Position numbers and translations under genes: made by a program | Assembly (NCBI RefSeq): GCF_039526245.1 | Contig: NZ_BAAAIV010000004.1 | Span: 310,001-374,000 of the forward strand | Source: Arthrobacter_H rhombi | Lineage (GTDB): Bacteria > Actinomycetota > Actinomycetes > Actinomycetales > Micrococcaceae | Direction of reading: 5' to 3' | DNA: 64,000 nucleotides | In this document: positions 45,166 to 53,265 of the stretch, piece by piece | How the letters are laid out: the number at the start of each line of letters is the position of its first letter | Position numbering within the stretch: the stretch's first letter is position 1 | Notes under the pieces: model-generated | Databases searched by the model: none | Seen by the model: the letters and a program-made list of their open reading frames with translations, nothing else | What the model was told of the DNA's origin: nothing

Positions 45166-45831
45166 ATGGGATCGACTGCGAACGACAATCTGATTGGCAC
45201 CTGGGTCACCGGTTGGGTGGGTGCACGCGGCTATGAAAGCCGCCAGGAAGGGCGCGTCCACGCTGCCCTCCGCCACGACACCAGCGGAGACTGGGAATAC
45301 ATCATCCATGAGCCCAGTTCCGAAGAACTCGTGGCCGTCGGCGAGACCCTGAACAAGCACCCCGCACGCCGACTCACCGCCGTCACCGGCGACTCGCAGT
45401 CGATGGGTGATGCTGCCCGTGCAGCCGGTCTGAGCGTTGTCGCATCGGACGAGGCTTTGATGGTCGCCGACATGACCGGCCAGGACGTCGAGTCCCCGCT
45501 CCCGGCTGAGGGTTTCACGATCGAGACCGAACGCGACGGCAAGCACTCCTACGTTTCCATCCATCTTGAATCCGATCCGGAGGTCGTCGCTGCCAGCGGA
45601 CATGTCGCGGTAGTCGAGGAATTCGCCGTGTTCGACCGGATCATCACGGCCCCGGACTTCCGCCGCAAGGGCCTCGGCAGCCTGGTCATGCGCTCACTGG
45701 TGTCCCTCGCCCTCGAACACGATGTCGAGGAGGGCCTGCTGGTCGCCTCGGTAGACGGCCAGGCGCTCTACCAGTTCCTGGGTTGGACCCCGATCGGCAC
45801 CATCGTGCAGCTTGAAGGCAAGCGGGACTGA
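45166..45831 (+). CDS. GNAT family N-acetyltransferase, two-part
   Basis: A 221-residue protein whose C-terminal half is a GNAT fold: VVEEFAVFDRIITAPDFRRKGLGSLVMRSL includes the RRKGLG pyrophosphate-binding loop, and ALYQFLGW ends motif B. The N-terminal half is a second, diverged GNAT-like or specificity domain. TAGTGT lies seven bases before the ATG at 45166; starts further upstream (45085) would add a non-conserved segment. Acceptor unknown. Confidence 0.8.
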   Translation: MGSTANDNLIGTWVTGWVGARGYESRQEGRVHAALRHDTSGDWEYIIHEPSSEELVAVGETLNKHPARRLTAVTGDSQSMGDAARAAGLSVVASDEALMVADMTGQDVESPLPAEGFTIETERDGKHSYVSIHLESDPEVVAASGHVAVVEEFAVFDRIITAPDFRRKGLGSLVMRSLVSLALEHDVEEGLLVASVDGQALYQFLGWTPIGTIVQLEGKRD

Positions 45832-45871
45832 GCCCGCCCACTTTGTCGGTCATCGATGCCACAATGATGCG

Positions 45872-48202
45872 GTGACCGAACACCATCCACTCATCGCCCA
45901 GCTGGGCCACGGCGTCTCCCCCGAGGCGCTGACGCATGTTCGCGTCGTCCCGGCGCGCGAGGCCGTGCACGGCCCGTGGCCCGAGTGGGTCCATCCCGAG
46001 GTATCCGATGCCTTTGGGCGCTCCGGCGCGGCGCGTCCTTGGCTTCACCAGGTGCAGGCAGCCATGAGTGCCCACGAGGGCCACCACACGATCGTGGCGA
46101 CAGGGACGGCATCGGGAAAATCACTCGCCTATCTGCTCCCGACCCTGGATGCGATCCACCGGGCCGAACTCGATCAGACGGTGACGCTGCAGGCCAGCGG
46201 AGCCGTCGTTCTGTATCTGTCTCCGACCAAGGCCCTGGCCGCGGACCAGCAATCGGCCCTGGCTGGGCTGCGCCTGCCGACGCTCAAGGTCGCCACCTAT
46301 GACGGTGACACCGAGCCCGGCGAACGCCGTTGGATCCGCGACCATGCGAACTTTGTGCTGACGAACCCCGACATGTTGAATTTCGGCATCCTTCCGAACC
46401 ACCCAGCCTGGGCCCGCTTCTTCCGACGCCTGTCCTACGTCATCGTCGATGAGGCCCACAGCTACCGGGGCGTCTTTGGTTCCCATGTGGCGAACCTCCT
46501 GCGACGGCTCCGGCGAATCTGCGACCACTATGGTGCGAGCCCGGTGTTCATCGGAGCCTCCGCGACCAGTTCCGAACCGGGGCAGTCCTTCGGCCGGCTC
46601 ATCGGCGACGAGGCAGTGGAAGTGACCACCGACTTTTCCCCGCACGGACAAACTGTCGTCGCCCTGTGGGAGCCTCCACTCACCGATTCCCGCGGCGAGA
46701 ATGGCGCACCTGTGCGGCGAACCGTCATCGCGGAGACCGCTGACTTGCTGGCCAACCTGGTCAGTGGGCAGGTCCGCACCATCGCCTTCATCAAGTCACG
46801 ACGCGGGGCGGAGACCATCTCCACCATCTCCAGGCGTCTGGTGGACGAGGTGCACCCGAGCCTCCCCGGCCGGATCGCCGCCTACCGCTCTGGGTACCTC
46901 CCCGAGGAACGGCGGACTCTGGAACGTCAATTGCGCAGCGGCGAGCTGCTGGGGATCGCCTCGACCTCGGCGCTGGAACTGGGTATCGACGTGGCCGGGC
47001 TGGACACCGTGTTGGTGGCCGGGTGGCCGGGGACCAGGGCCTCCTTCTTCCAGCAGATCGGTCGCGCCGGGCGGGCCGGTCAAGATGCCTTGGCCGCATT
47101 CGTGGCCAGTGACGACCCGTTGGATACCTATCTGGTCCACCACCCGGAGGCGATCTTCGATGTTTCGGTCGAGGCCACCGTCTTCGACCCCTCGAACCCC
47201 TACGTATTGGGCCCGCACCTTTGCGCAGCTGCCGCCGAACAGCCGCTGCGCGTCGATGAGGTCCCGCTCTTCGGGCCCACTGCGGCCGGCCTCCTCGACT
47301 CGCTGGTCGAACGCGGCTACCTGCGGCGCCGGCCATCGGGCTGGTTCTGGACCCACCCCGAGAGTGCCGCCTCCATGGTGAACCTGCGCGCTGACGGGGG
47401 TGGGCCGATGAATATCATCGATGCCCAGACCGGCGCACTGCTCGGGACCATGGACTCACCACAAACCCAGTACCAGGCACACACCGGAGCCGTTTACGTC
47501 CACCAGGGGTCGACCTACGTGGTGGAAGAACTCAACGAACGGGACCACTGCGTCTTGGTGAACCGGGCGACTCCCGACTACTACACCCAAGCCCGGGACA
47601 TCACCACCATCGACGTGCTCGAGGTCCACCGGACCCACGACTGGGGCCCGACACAGGTGCACTTCGGTGACGTGAAGGTCACCACCCAAGTGGTCTCCTT
47701 CCAGCGCAAAGCGGTGGCCAGCAACGAGGTGTTGGGTGAGGAGCCCTTGGAGCTCGACGCCCGGGACCTCTTCACCAAGGCCATCTGGTTCACGGTTCCC
47801 GAGCGGGAGATGGCGAGTGCGGGGATCCTGCCCGATGCCGCACCCGGCGCCCTGCACGCCGCAGAACATGCCGCGATTGGCATGCTTCCGTTGGTGGCGT
47901 CCAGCGACCGCTGGGATATCGGCGGCGTATCCACCGCACTGCATATGGATACCGGCATGCCGACCATTTTCGTTTATGACGGCTACCCGGGCGGCGCCGG
48001 CTTCGTTGAACGCGCGTTTGAACGGGTGACCACGTGGCTCAGCGCAACCCGCGAAGCGATCATGGCCTGCGAGTGCGATGCCGGCTGCCCCTCGTGTGTC
48101 CAATCGCCCAAGTGCGGCAACAGGAACAACCCCCTGGACAAGGCCGGTGCCGTCACCTTGCTGGGGCTGTTGTTGCGTCACGCACGGCTTGAAAGGAACT
48201 AA
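45872..48202 (+). CDS. DEAD/DEAH-box helicase with DUF1998 domain (Hrq1/YprA type)
   Basis: A 776-residue SF2 helicase. Motif I is ATGTASGKS, motif II DEAH in VIVDEAHSYRG, motif III GASATSSEPG, motif VI QQIGRAGRAG. The C-terminal DUF1998 region ends in a four-Cys cluster, CECDAGCPSC and PKCGN. It is related to fungal Hrq1 and bacterial MrfA-like repair helicases and lies at the place of M. tuberculosis Rv3649. CACAAT lies six bases before the GTG at 45872. DNA repair role is inferred from homology. Confidence 0.92.
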   Translation: MTEHHPLIAQLGHGVSPEALTHVRVVPAREAVHGPWPEWVHPEVSDAFGRSGAARPWLHQVQAAMSAHEGHHTIVATGTASGKSLAYLLPTLDAIHRAELDQTVTLQASGAVVLYLSPTKALAADQQSALAGLRLPTLKVATYDGDTEPGERRWIRDHANFVLTNPDMLNFGILPNHPAWARFFRRLSYVIVDEAHSYRGVFGSHVANLLRRLRRICDHYGASPVFIGASATSSEPGQSFGRLIGDEAVEVTTDFSPHGQTVVALWEPPLTDSRGENGAPVRRTVIAETADLLANLVSGQVRTIAFIKSRRGAETISTISRRLVDEVHPSLPGRIAAYRSGYLPEERRTLERQLRSGELLGIASTSALELGIDVAGLDTVLVAGWPGTRASFFQQIGRAGRAGQDALAAFVASDDPLDTYLVHHPEAIFDVSVEATVFDPSNPYVLGPHLCAAAAEQPLRVDEVPLFGPTAAGLLDSLVERGYLRRRPSGWFWTHPESAASMVNLRADGGGPMNIIDAQTGALLGTMDSPQTQYQAHTGAVYVHQGSTYVVEELNERDHCVLVNRATPDYYTQARDITTIDVLEVHRTHDWGPTQVHFGDVKVTTQVVSFQRKAVASNEVLGEEPLELDARDLFTKAIWFTVPEREMASAGILPDAAPGALHAAEHAAIGMLPLVASSDRWDIGGVSTALHMDTGMPTIFVYDGYPGGAGFVERAFERVTTWLSATREAIMACECDAGCPSCVQSPKCGNRNNPLDKAGAVTLLGLLLRHARLERN

Positions 48203-48653
48203 CCGGGCCGCTCCAGGGCCCGGTGGGTGGCCCGGCCCGGGACCGGCCCGTGCCATCGAGTCCCCAGCCGGACAGCCATTGAGTTCCGGGGCCCGCCGCC
48301 ACGGAGGTCCAGACATCGACGATGACTCCGCCGGGCCCGGTCCTGCGGCAATCCACCAGCACGGCACCGTTGCGTGCCACAACCTCCGCGGCAACACCGC
48401 AAGGCTCCCCCGCAGACAATCCCCGTGCGGTGTCGGCGGCAGCCAGTGCGGCCAGATCCGCGGCGCTGGCTGCCCTGCCCGCAGCCGAGACTGCGGCCGT
48501 GATCGCCAGGACCAGCAGTATCGCGAAGACCGCGGCGGCGACGAGTGCCACCACCAGCACGGTCCCCGAGCCACTTTGCGTGGGGACCGGTGCGGTCACG
48601 GGCTGCCGGGCATGCCGCGTCTCGCCGTCCGATGCTGCCACCTGCCTACTCAC
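48153..48653 (-). CDS. TadE-like / Rv3654c-family helicase-operon protein
   Basis: A ~166-residue protein with an N-terminal TadE/TadG-like helix: GSGTVLVVALVAAAVFAILL and a following small-residue-rich helix (AAVSAAGRAASAADLAALAA). This matches the Rv3654c type found at the end of the actinobacterial Tad-like operon. GTG 48653 overlaps the upstream TadE stop by eight bases; GTG 48641 is an alternative. The 3' end overlaps the convergent helicase gene by 50 bases. It is probably a minor pseudopilin or secreted partner. Confidence 0.72.
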   Translation of the reverse strand: MSRQVAASDGETRHARQPVTAPVPTQSGSGTVLVVALVAAAVFAILLVLAITAAVSAAGRAASAADLAALAAADTARGLSAGEPCGVAAEVVARNGAVLVDCRRTGPGGVIVDVWTSVAAGPGTQWLSGWGLDGTGRSRAGPPTGPWSGPVSSFQAVRDATTAPAR

Positions 48654-49002
48654 CTGCTTCTTCGGGTTTGGCTTCTGCCCGTGCGGAGAGGACGAGTAGC
48701 TCGGCCCCGCCAAACCATGGAAGCGTGAATCGGGTACTGACCTCCACCCGTTGGTAGGGGCCCGCCGTCCCGATGCTGATGCGCGCCGCATCCCCGGCCA
48801 GCCGATGTCCGGTCTCAAGCGCCGCGGCGGGGGGCTCGCCGCGGGCAATTTCCCGGGCCGTCGCCCGTGCCGCCTGTTCCAGCCGAACCTGGGTGGTCCC
48901 GCAGATGCCGACTCCCAAGGCCAGCGAGAGAAGGGCAGCCACGGCCGGCAGCAGCACGGCGAACTCCGCCGTGCTGCTGCCGCGTTGGTTGGTGAATGGC
49001 AT
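48646..49002 (-). CDS. TadE family protein (pseudopilin)
   Basis: A 118-residue protein. RGSSTAEFAVLLPAVAALLSL is the TadE motif: short polar lead, GSSTAEF processing region with the conserved Glu, then the membrane helix. It resembles Rv3655c. It is likely inserted as a minor pilin or pilus-assembly component. Ten bases separate its start from the DUF4244 stop. Confidence 0.85.
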   Translation of the reverse strand: MPFTNQRGSSTAEFAVLLPAVAALLSLALGVGICGTTQVRLEQAARATAREIARGEPPAAALETGHRLAGDAARISIGTAGPYQRVEVSTRFTLPWFGGAELLVLSARAEAKPEEAGE

Positions 49003-49011
49003 GATCCGGGC

Positions 49012-49224
49012 CTAAAAGGACAGGGCCTGCCGGACCAGCCCCATCAGCAGTTCGCGGACGTCGCCACTGCTGAGGATGCTGACCAGCAGGCCGGCAAACC
49101 CAACTGCTGCCAGGGCGACGATCGCGAATTCCGCAGTGGCGATGCCGTCCTCGCCCGTCCCGCGCGTGGTTTCGTGATCCTCGACTTCCGACGGACCGGT
49201 GGTGGACGGTTGGTTCTCATTCAT
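49012..49224 (-). CDS. DUF4244 protein, presumed Flp-like major pilin
   Basis: A 70-residue protein: a polar ~35-residue leader, then GEDGIATAEFAIVALAAVGFAGLLV, a Flp-type prepilin hydrophobic segment with the conserved Glu at +5 of the presumed cleavage site, and a short C-terminal part. It corresponds to Rv3656c. The ATG at 49224 has AGGA five bases upstream. The 152 bases upstream (49225-49376) hold no gene but may contain a separate pilin promoter. Confidence 0.8.
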   Translation of the reverse strand: MNENQPSTTGPSEVEDHETTRGTGEDGIATAEFAIVALAAVGFAGLLVSILSSGDVRELLMGLVRQALSF

Positions 49225-49376
49225 GCTCTTCCTGCTTTCCATCGATGCGGGCCCCGCGTCGGGGCTTGCATCCACTGTCATGCGTTCCGCTGCCGGGCGG
49301 CCATGGCCCTCGAGGGGATCTGGAAAACCCGGGTGCTTCCGCGCCTGTGAGGGAGTCGTGGGTTATCCGCCGGGGA

Positions 49377-49928
49377 CTATCCGACGTCCGGTAGCAGGGC
49401 CATCACGACGGGGACGATCCCCAGGCAGATGAAGGCCGGGAGAGCACACAGGCCCAGCGGGATGACCAGCTTCACGCCTAATTCGGCAGCATTCTTCTCA
49501 GCTCTTCGTGCCTCGGTCCGCCGCTCCTGTTCCGCTGCCGCACGGAGCAGGTCGGCCGTGGCAGCACCCGTGAGTTGGGCAAAGGAGAGGGCCTCACCGA
49601 GCCCACGCAGGGCGGGCGGGGCCGCCTGCCAGGCCCGGTGCCACTCGACGCCGAGTTCCAGGGAGCGCACGACTGGCCCCAGCCCGTGACACGGTTCGAC
49701 GTCACGGGCCAAGGTGGCCAGGGCTCTGTCCACCGGCAAGCCGCAGTCGAGCAGGGTCGCCGCAAGGTCGAGCAGCAGGGGTACATCGGTGGCAGCCGGC
49801 CGGTGGGTTGCCTGGTCCCGTGCAGCGCCCACCGGGGATTTACTGGTCCTGGCCTGCCGCAGTTTCCGCGGTGCCAGCGAACACCAGGCAACTGCACCGG
49901 CCAGGAACGCTGCGACGATGACCATCAT
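49377..49928 (-). CDS. TadC-type inner membrane protein (T2SS F domain)
   Basis: A 183-residue protein with an N-terminal helix and a T2SSF domain: DVPLLLDLAATLLDCGLPVDRAL is the first F-domain helix bundle, and the last helix LVIPLGLCALPAFICLGIVPVV is conserved. It forms the membrane platform with TadB. ATGA overlaps the TadB stop. Corresponds to Rv3657c. Confidence 0.87.
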   Translation of the reverse strand: MMVIVAAFLAGAVAWCSLAPRKLRQARTSKSPVGAARDQATHRPAATDVPLLLDLAATLLDCGLPVDRALATLARDVEPCHGLGPVVRSLELGVEWHRAWQAAPPALRGLGEALSFAQLTGAATADLLRAAAEQERRTEARRAEKNAAELGVKLVIPLGLCALPAFICLGIVPVVMALLPDVG

Positions 49929-50764
49929 CGGGTGGCCGACATCCGACGCACCCGCCCCGGACCGGCCGGCTGTGTACTGCCGAGCAGCCGACGGCACCAC
50001 ACGGCGTTGGCCCACCACAGTCCGGCGCCGGCGGCCAAGCAGACGCGGCCGAGGCTCGTTCCCGTGAGCAGCGTGAAGGGATCGGCGCCCATGAGCTGTG
50101 CCAGCCCCAGCCCCAGTGCCGGCAACCACGCGAGCAGTTTCTGTGTCATGCGCGGACCTGCCAGGATCGCGTCCAGCGCGCGGCGGCGGTCCTGCTCTGC
50201 CTCCAGCTGGCTGGCCAACCGGTTGAGCAGGTCCCCGAGCGCGGCGCCTGTGGATTCCGAAAGTCGTATGCACCAGCTCAAGCGGATCCAGGCGTGCCGG
50301 TAGCGGGGGGCGGCTTGCAGGTGGCGTTCGATGCCCACGGAGGGGCCGGCCCCCGTGTCGTGCGCGATCAGCGCCGCCCGTGCAGCGTCCACGAGATCGT
50401 GCGCAGCTGCGGAGGCACCCGAGTCCGCACCCGTCCGACGCCGACGGGACAATCCGCCGTCCTGCCCCTCGATCGTGGCTGATGCCAGGCGCTCGGACCA
50501 GGTCGTTTCGAGCAGGGCCCAGGCCTCGGCCGGGTTCCGCCCGGAACACAGCAACGCGCCCATCTGCCGGATGGCCGCCACATGGGCGTCCAGGTCGTTC
50601 CCCTTTGCCTGCCGAACCCACGGCACGCCCCGCCATCCCCACCCACCGGGCATCGCACCGGCAGCGGGCCGGGTCCATCTGGCCCGCGGCCACCCGTATC
50701 CGGCAGGCATGAGCCCACCGGCCAGACCGGCAAGCAGCGCAGCCAGCAGGATCACCAGGGACAT
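49925..50764 (-). CDS. TadB-type inner membrane protein (T2SS F domain)
   Basis: A 279-residue protein with an N-terminal helix, a cytoplasmic stretch containing a polar loop (SRRRRTGADSGASAA), and a T2SSF domain with SESTGAALGDLLNRLASQLEAEQDRRRALDA followed by two C-terminal helices. The start at 50764 overlaps the tadA end by 13 bases. Together with TadC it is the platform of the pilus-like machine; corresponds to Rv3658c. Confidence 0.87.
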   Translation of the reverse strand: MSLVILLAALLAGLAGGLMPAGYGWPRARWTRPAAGAMPGGWGWRGVPWVRQAKGNDLDAHVAAIRQMGALLCSGRNPAEAWALLETTWSERLASATIEGQDGGLSRRRRTGADSGASAAAHDLVDAARAALIAHDTGAGPSVGIERHLQAAPRYRHAWIRLSWCIRLSESTGAALGDLLNRLASQLEAEQDRRRALDAILAGPRMTQKLLAWLPALGLGLAQLMGADPFTLLTGTSLGRVCLAAGAGLWWANAVWCRRLLGSTQPAGPGRVRRMSATR

Positions 50765-52014
50765 GGAATGGACCTCGCGGCCAGTACCCGGGCAAACCAA
50801 CTGGCCGAGGGCCCCGGACGCATGCAGGAGTCCTCGTCCAAGCTCATGATGGGCGAGACGGCGAGGAATCCCTGGCCGTCACTCGTCAGCCGGCCCAACT
50901 CACGTGGGGTGCGCCGCCCCGCAATGCGCCCCATGTGGATCACCAGGTCCAGAGCGCTGGCGGCCTGGACGGCGAGCGCCGGCCCCGTCATGCCGGCCAA
51001 CGAGGCCAGGGCAGCCAAGCGTGCGGGGACGGCATCGGCTGCACTGGCGTGTACGGTTCCACCGGCGCCATCATGTCCGGTGTTCATGGCCGTCAAGAAG
51101 TCGGCAACTTCGGCACCTCGGCATTCGCCGACAATGAGCCGGTCCGGTCGCATGCGCAGTGCCTGCCGGACCAGATCAGTCATCCCCACTGCCCCGGCCC
51201 CCTCGATGTTTCCCGTCCTGCACTGCAGGCTGACGACGTGGGGGTGGGCCGGTTCGAGTTCACGGGCATCTTCGACGATGAGCAGCCGTTCGGTGGGGGC
51301 GGCTTCGCCCAGCAGTGCGCCGAGGAGGGTGGTTTTCCCGCTGCCGGTTCCGCCACTGATCAGGAAGTTCATCCGTGCCCGGATCACGGCCCTCAACACC
51401 GGGTGCCAGGGATTGGCCGCACCCCGGGACAGGACAGCACCCAAGCCGGCTGACTTCCCGGCGCGGATCCGCACGGAGATCAGCGGGCCTCCCGCCGAGA
51501 TGGGCGGCAAGACGGCGTGGATCCGGTAGGGCCCCACCACGACGTCGGCAAAGGGTTGGGCGCTGTCCAGACGCCGCCCACCGGAGGCAGCCAACCGCAC
51601 CGCCAGGGTGCGCACCTGCTCGGACTCCGTGAACCGCAAGGCCGTGGGCGCCAGCCCCTCTTCACCATCCCGCCAGACCAGGCCCTCGGCATCCACCAGG
51701 ACGTCTGTGGTTCCCGGCTGATCAGCGACGGGTTGCAGGGGCCCCAGCCCGTGCAGGTCCTCCTGCAATGCGCGGATCACCTGGGCAGCACTGCCGCTGC
51801 CGACGACCAGGCCGGATGCCCGGACCGCACCCGCCAGGTCTGCGCCGGTCAACGGGCCCTCTCCCGACAGCGCCCGGCGGCGGACTTCGTCCAGCACCCG
51901 CTCATCCAGTTTTCCCGCCGGAGCCCGGCCGGGACCTGCCGGCCCGTGGTCCCACCGACGGCGGCCGCTCTGGCGCGCCGCGACGTCGGTGGTGTCGGCT
52001 GGCTCTCCGGTCAT
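50752..52014 (-). CDS. TadA/CpaF-type secretion ATPase
   Basis: A 420-residue GspE-family ATPase. ISGGTGSGKTTLLGALLG is the Walker A loop, VEDARELE the Asp box, and RPDRLIVGECRGAEV the Walker B region; MNTGHDGAGGTVHAS is the His box. It drives pilin assembly from the cytoplasmic side. The ATG overlaps the CpaE/Ssd stop as ATGA. Corresponds to Rv3659c. Confidence 0.93.
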   Translation of the reverse strand: MTGEPADTTDVAARQSGRRRWDHGPAGPGRAPAGKLDERVLDEVRRRALSGEGPLTGADLAGAVRASGLVVGSGSAAQVIRALQEDLHGLGPLQPVADQPGTTDVLVDAEGLVWRDGEEGLAPTALRFTESEQVRTLAVRLAASGGRRLDSAQPFADVVVGPYRIHAVLPPISAGGPLISVRIRAGKSAGLGAVLSRGAANPWHPVLRAVIRARMNFLISGGTGSGKTTLLGALLGEAAPTERLLIVEDARELEPAHPHVVSLQCRTGNIEGAGAVGMTDLVRQALRMRPDRLIVGECRGAEVADFLTAMNTGHDGAGGTVHASAADAVPARLAALASLAGMTGPALAVQAASALDLVIHMGRIAGRRTPRELGRLTSDGQGFLAVSPIMSLDEDSCMRPGPSASWFARVLAARSIPCPW

Positions 52015-53132
52015 GACGCGACCTGCTCGAGTCCCGCCGGGTTGGCCGCGACCGGCAGGCACCACCCCAGCAGCGGCTCCACCATTCGTCGGATCCGGGG
52101 TCGGGACAACACCGAGCCCAACCGCGCTTCCCGGGCCGCGGCTGCCACGACGGACTGTGGAGGAAGGTAGGCGAGCAGGTCCAGTCCGGTCGCAGCAGCC
52201 ACCCGGGGTGCATCCACTCCTGTCGGGAGGCTTCCGGTCACCACGATCCGCCAGGGGACGCTCGTATCCGGTCCCATCGGGGTGAAGGCAGGCGATGGTC
52301 CGGGAACCGCAGCCGAGGCGACCACCAGCACCGAGTCGGCCAAAACGCCCAGGGCCTCCTCCATCCCGGCCGTCCGCCCCGCATCGACCACGACGATGTC
52401 GAAACTCCTGCGCGCCGCGGCGATGACCTCGTGCAGGGTCGACCCGGGGACCGGTTCGGCGCGGCCGCCCGACCAGGTCAGCACGCCGGTGCCCTCCAGG
52501 TGGGGCAAGATGCCGGCCAGGTGCCCGGGGGCGATCTGTCCACGGGAGCGGGCCAGGTCCTCCCACCCCACCCCGGCGGACGTCGGACGCCCCAGCGGGG
52601 CCCAGACTCCGCGGCTGTGCGGGTCGGCGTCGACCACCAGGGCCCTGAACCCGCGCCGACCGGCCGCCAAGCCGGTCAGCACGGACAGCGTGGTGGTGCC
52701 GGCACCCCCGGAGGCCCCGGTGAAGAGCGTGACGCGCCCGTGCCCGGAATGCAGCTCCCGTTCCCCGAGGTATTCACCCAACCAGGCAGATGCTTCCGGC
52801 AGGATCGCCACCCGGACCCCTGGTTCCCGGGCCGCCACCCGCCAGAGCTCGTCCCGATCTGTGGCAAAACCCACCAGGATCACCGGGATGCGTGGTCCTC
52901 CAGGGGGCGCCTCAGCGGCGATGTCCGGACCGTACAGCGCCAGCGTGCATCCCGGGGGCCAGCGCTCGGGGAGGTGGCGTTCGACCGACAGCACCACCCC
53001 GCAGGCGGCCGCGATGAGGGCGACATGGTCGGCGAGCCCATCCTCCCGGGTGACGAGCAGACAGGTGCTGGCTTCGCCCTCTCCGGACGTGGTGGCCGGC
53101 GGTGGCGGGAGGAAGGCGGGCAGATCGTTCAT
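52011..53132 (-). CDS. CpaE/Ssd-like protein with P-loop deviating at lysine
   Basis: A 373-residue MinD-superfamily protein. The P-loop region is TLFTGASGGAGTTTLSVLTG, and a DADPHSRGVW switch and VVVDAGRTAGM follow. The deviant Walker A lysine pair of MinD/ParA proteins is absent (GGAGTTT), as seen in the Ssd (Rv3660c) subgroup, so ATP hydrolysis is doubtful. The N-terminal ~140 residues are a receiver-like pseudo domain. It may localise the Tad machine; in mycobacteria Ssd affects septum formation. First gene of the operon. Confidence 0.82.
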   Translation of the reverse strand: MNDLPAFLPPPPATTSGEGEASTCLLVTREDGLADHVALIAAACGVVLSVERHLPERWPPGCTLALYGPDIAAEAPPGGPRIPVILVGFATDRDELWRVAAREPGVRVAILPEASAWLGEYLGERELHSGHGRVTLFTGASGGAGTTTLSVLTGLAAGRRGFRALVVDADPHSRGVWAPLGRPTSAGVGWEDLARSRGQIAPGHLAGILPHLEGTGVLTWSGGRAEPVPGSTLHEVIAAARRSFDIVVVDAGRTAGMEEALGVLADSVLVVASAAVPGPSPAFTPMGPDTSVPWRIVVTGSLPTGVDAPRVAAATGLDLLAYLPPQSVVAAAAREARLGSVLSRPRIRRMVEPLLGWCLPVAANPAGLEQVAS

Positions 53133-53265
53133 GTCACCACCCTCGGGCAGCCGCAGTCCCCCACCGGAATCCTGCCGCACCGTTGTGGATGACCTGCCGC
53201 ATGGTCCCACCGGGCCGAGGCTGTGAGGGGTCCGCAGGCAGGCCCGCGCCTGCAAGAATGGGCGG

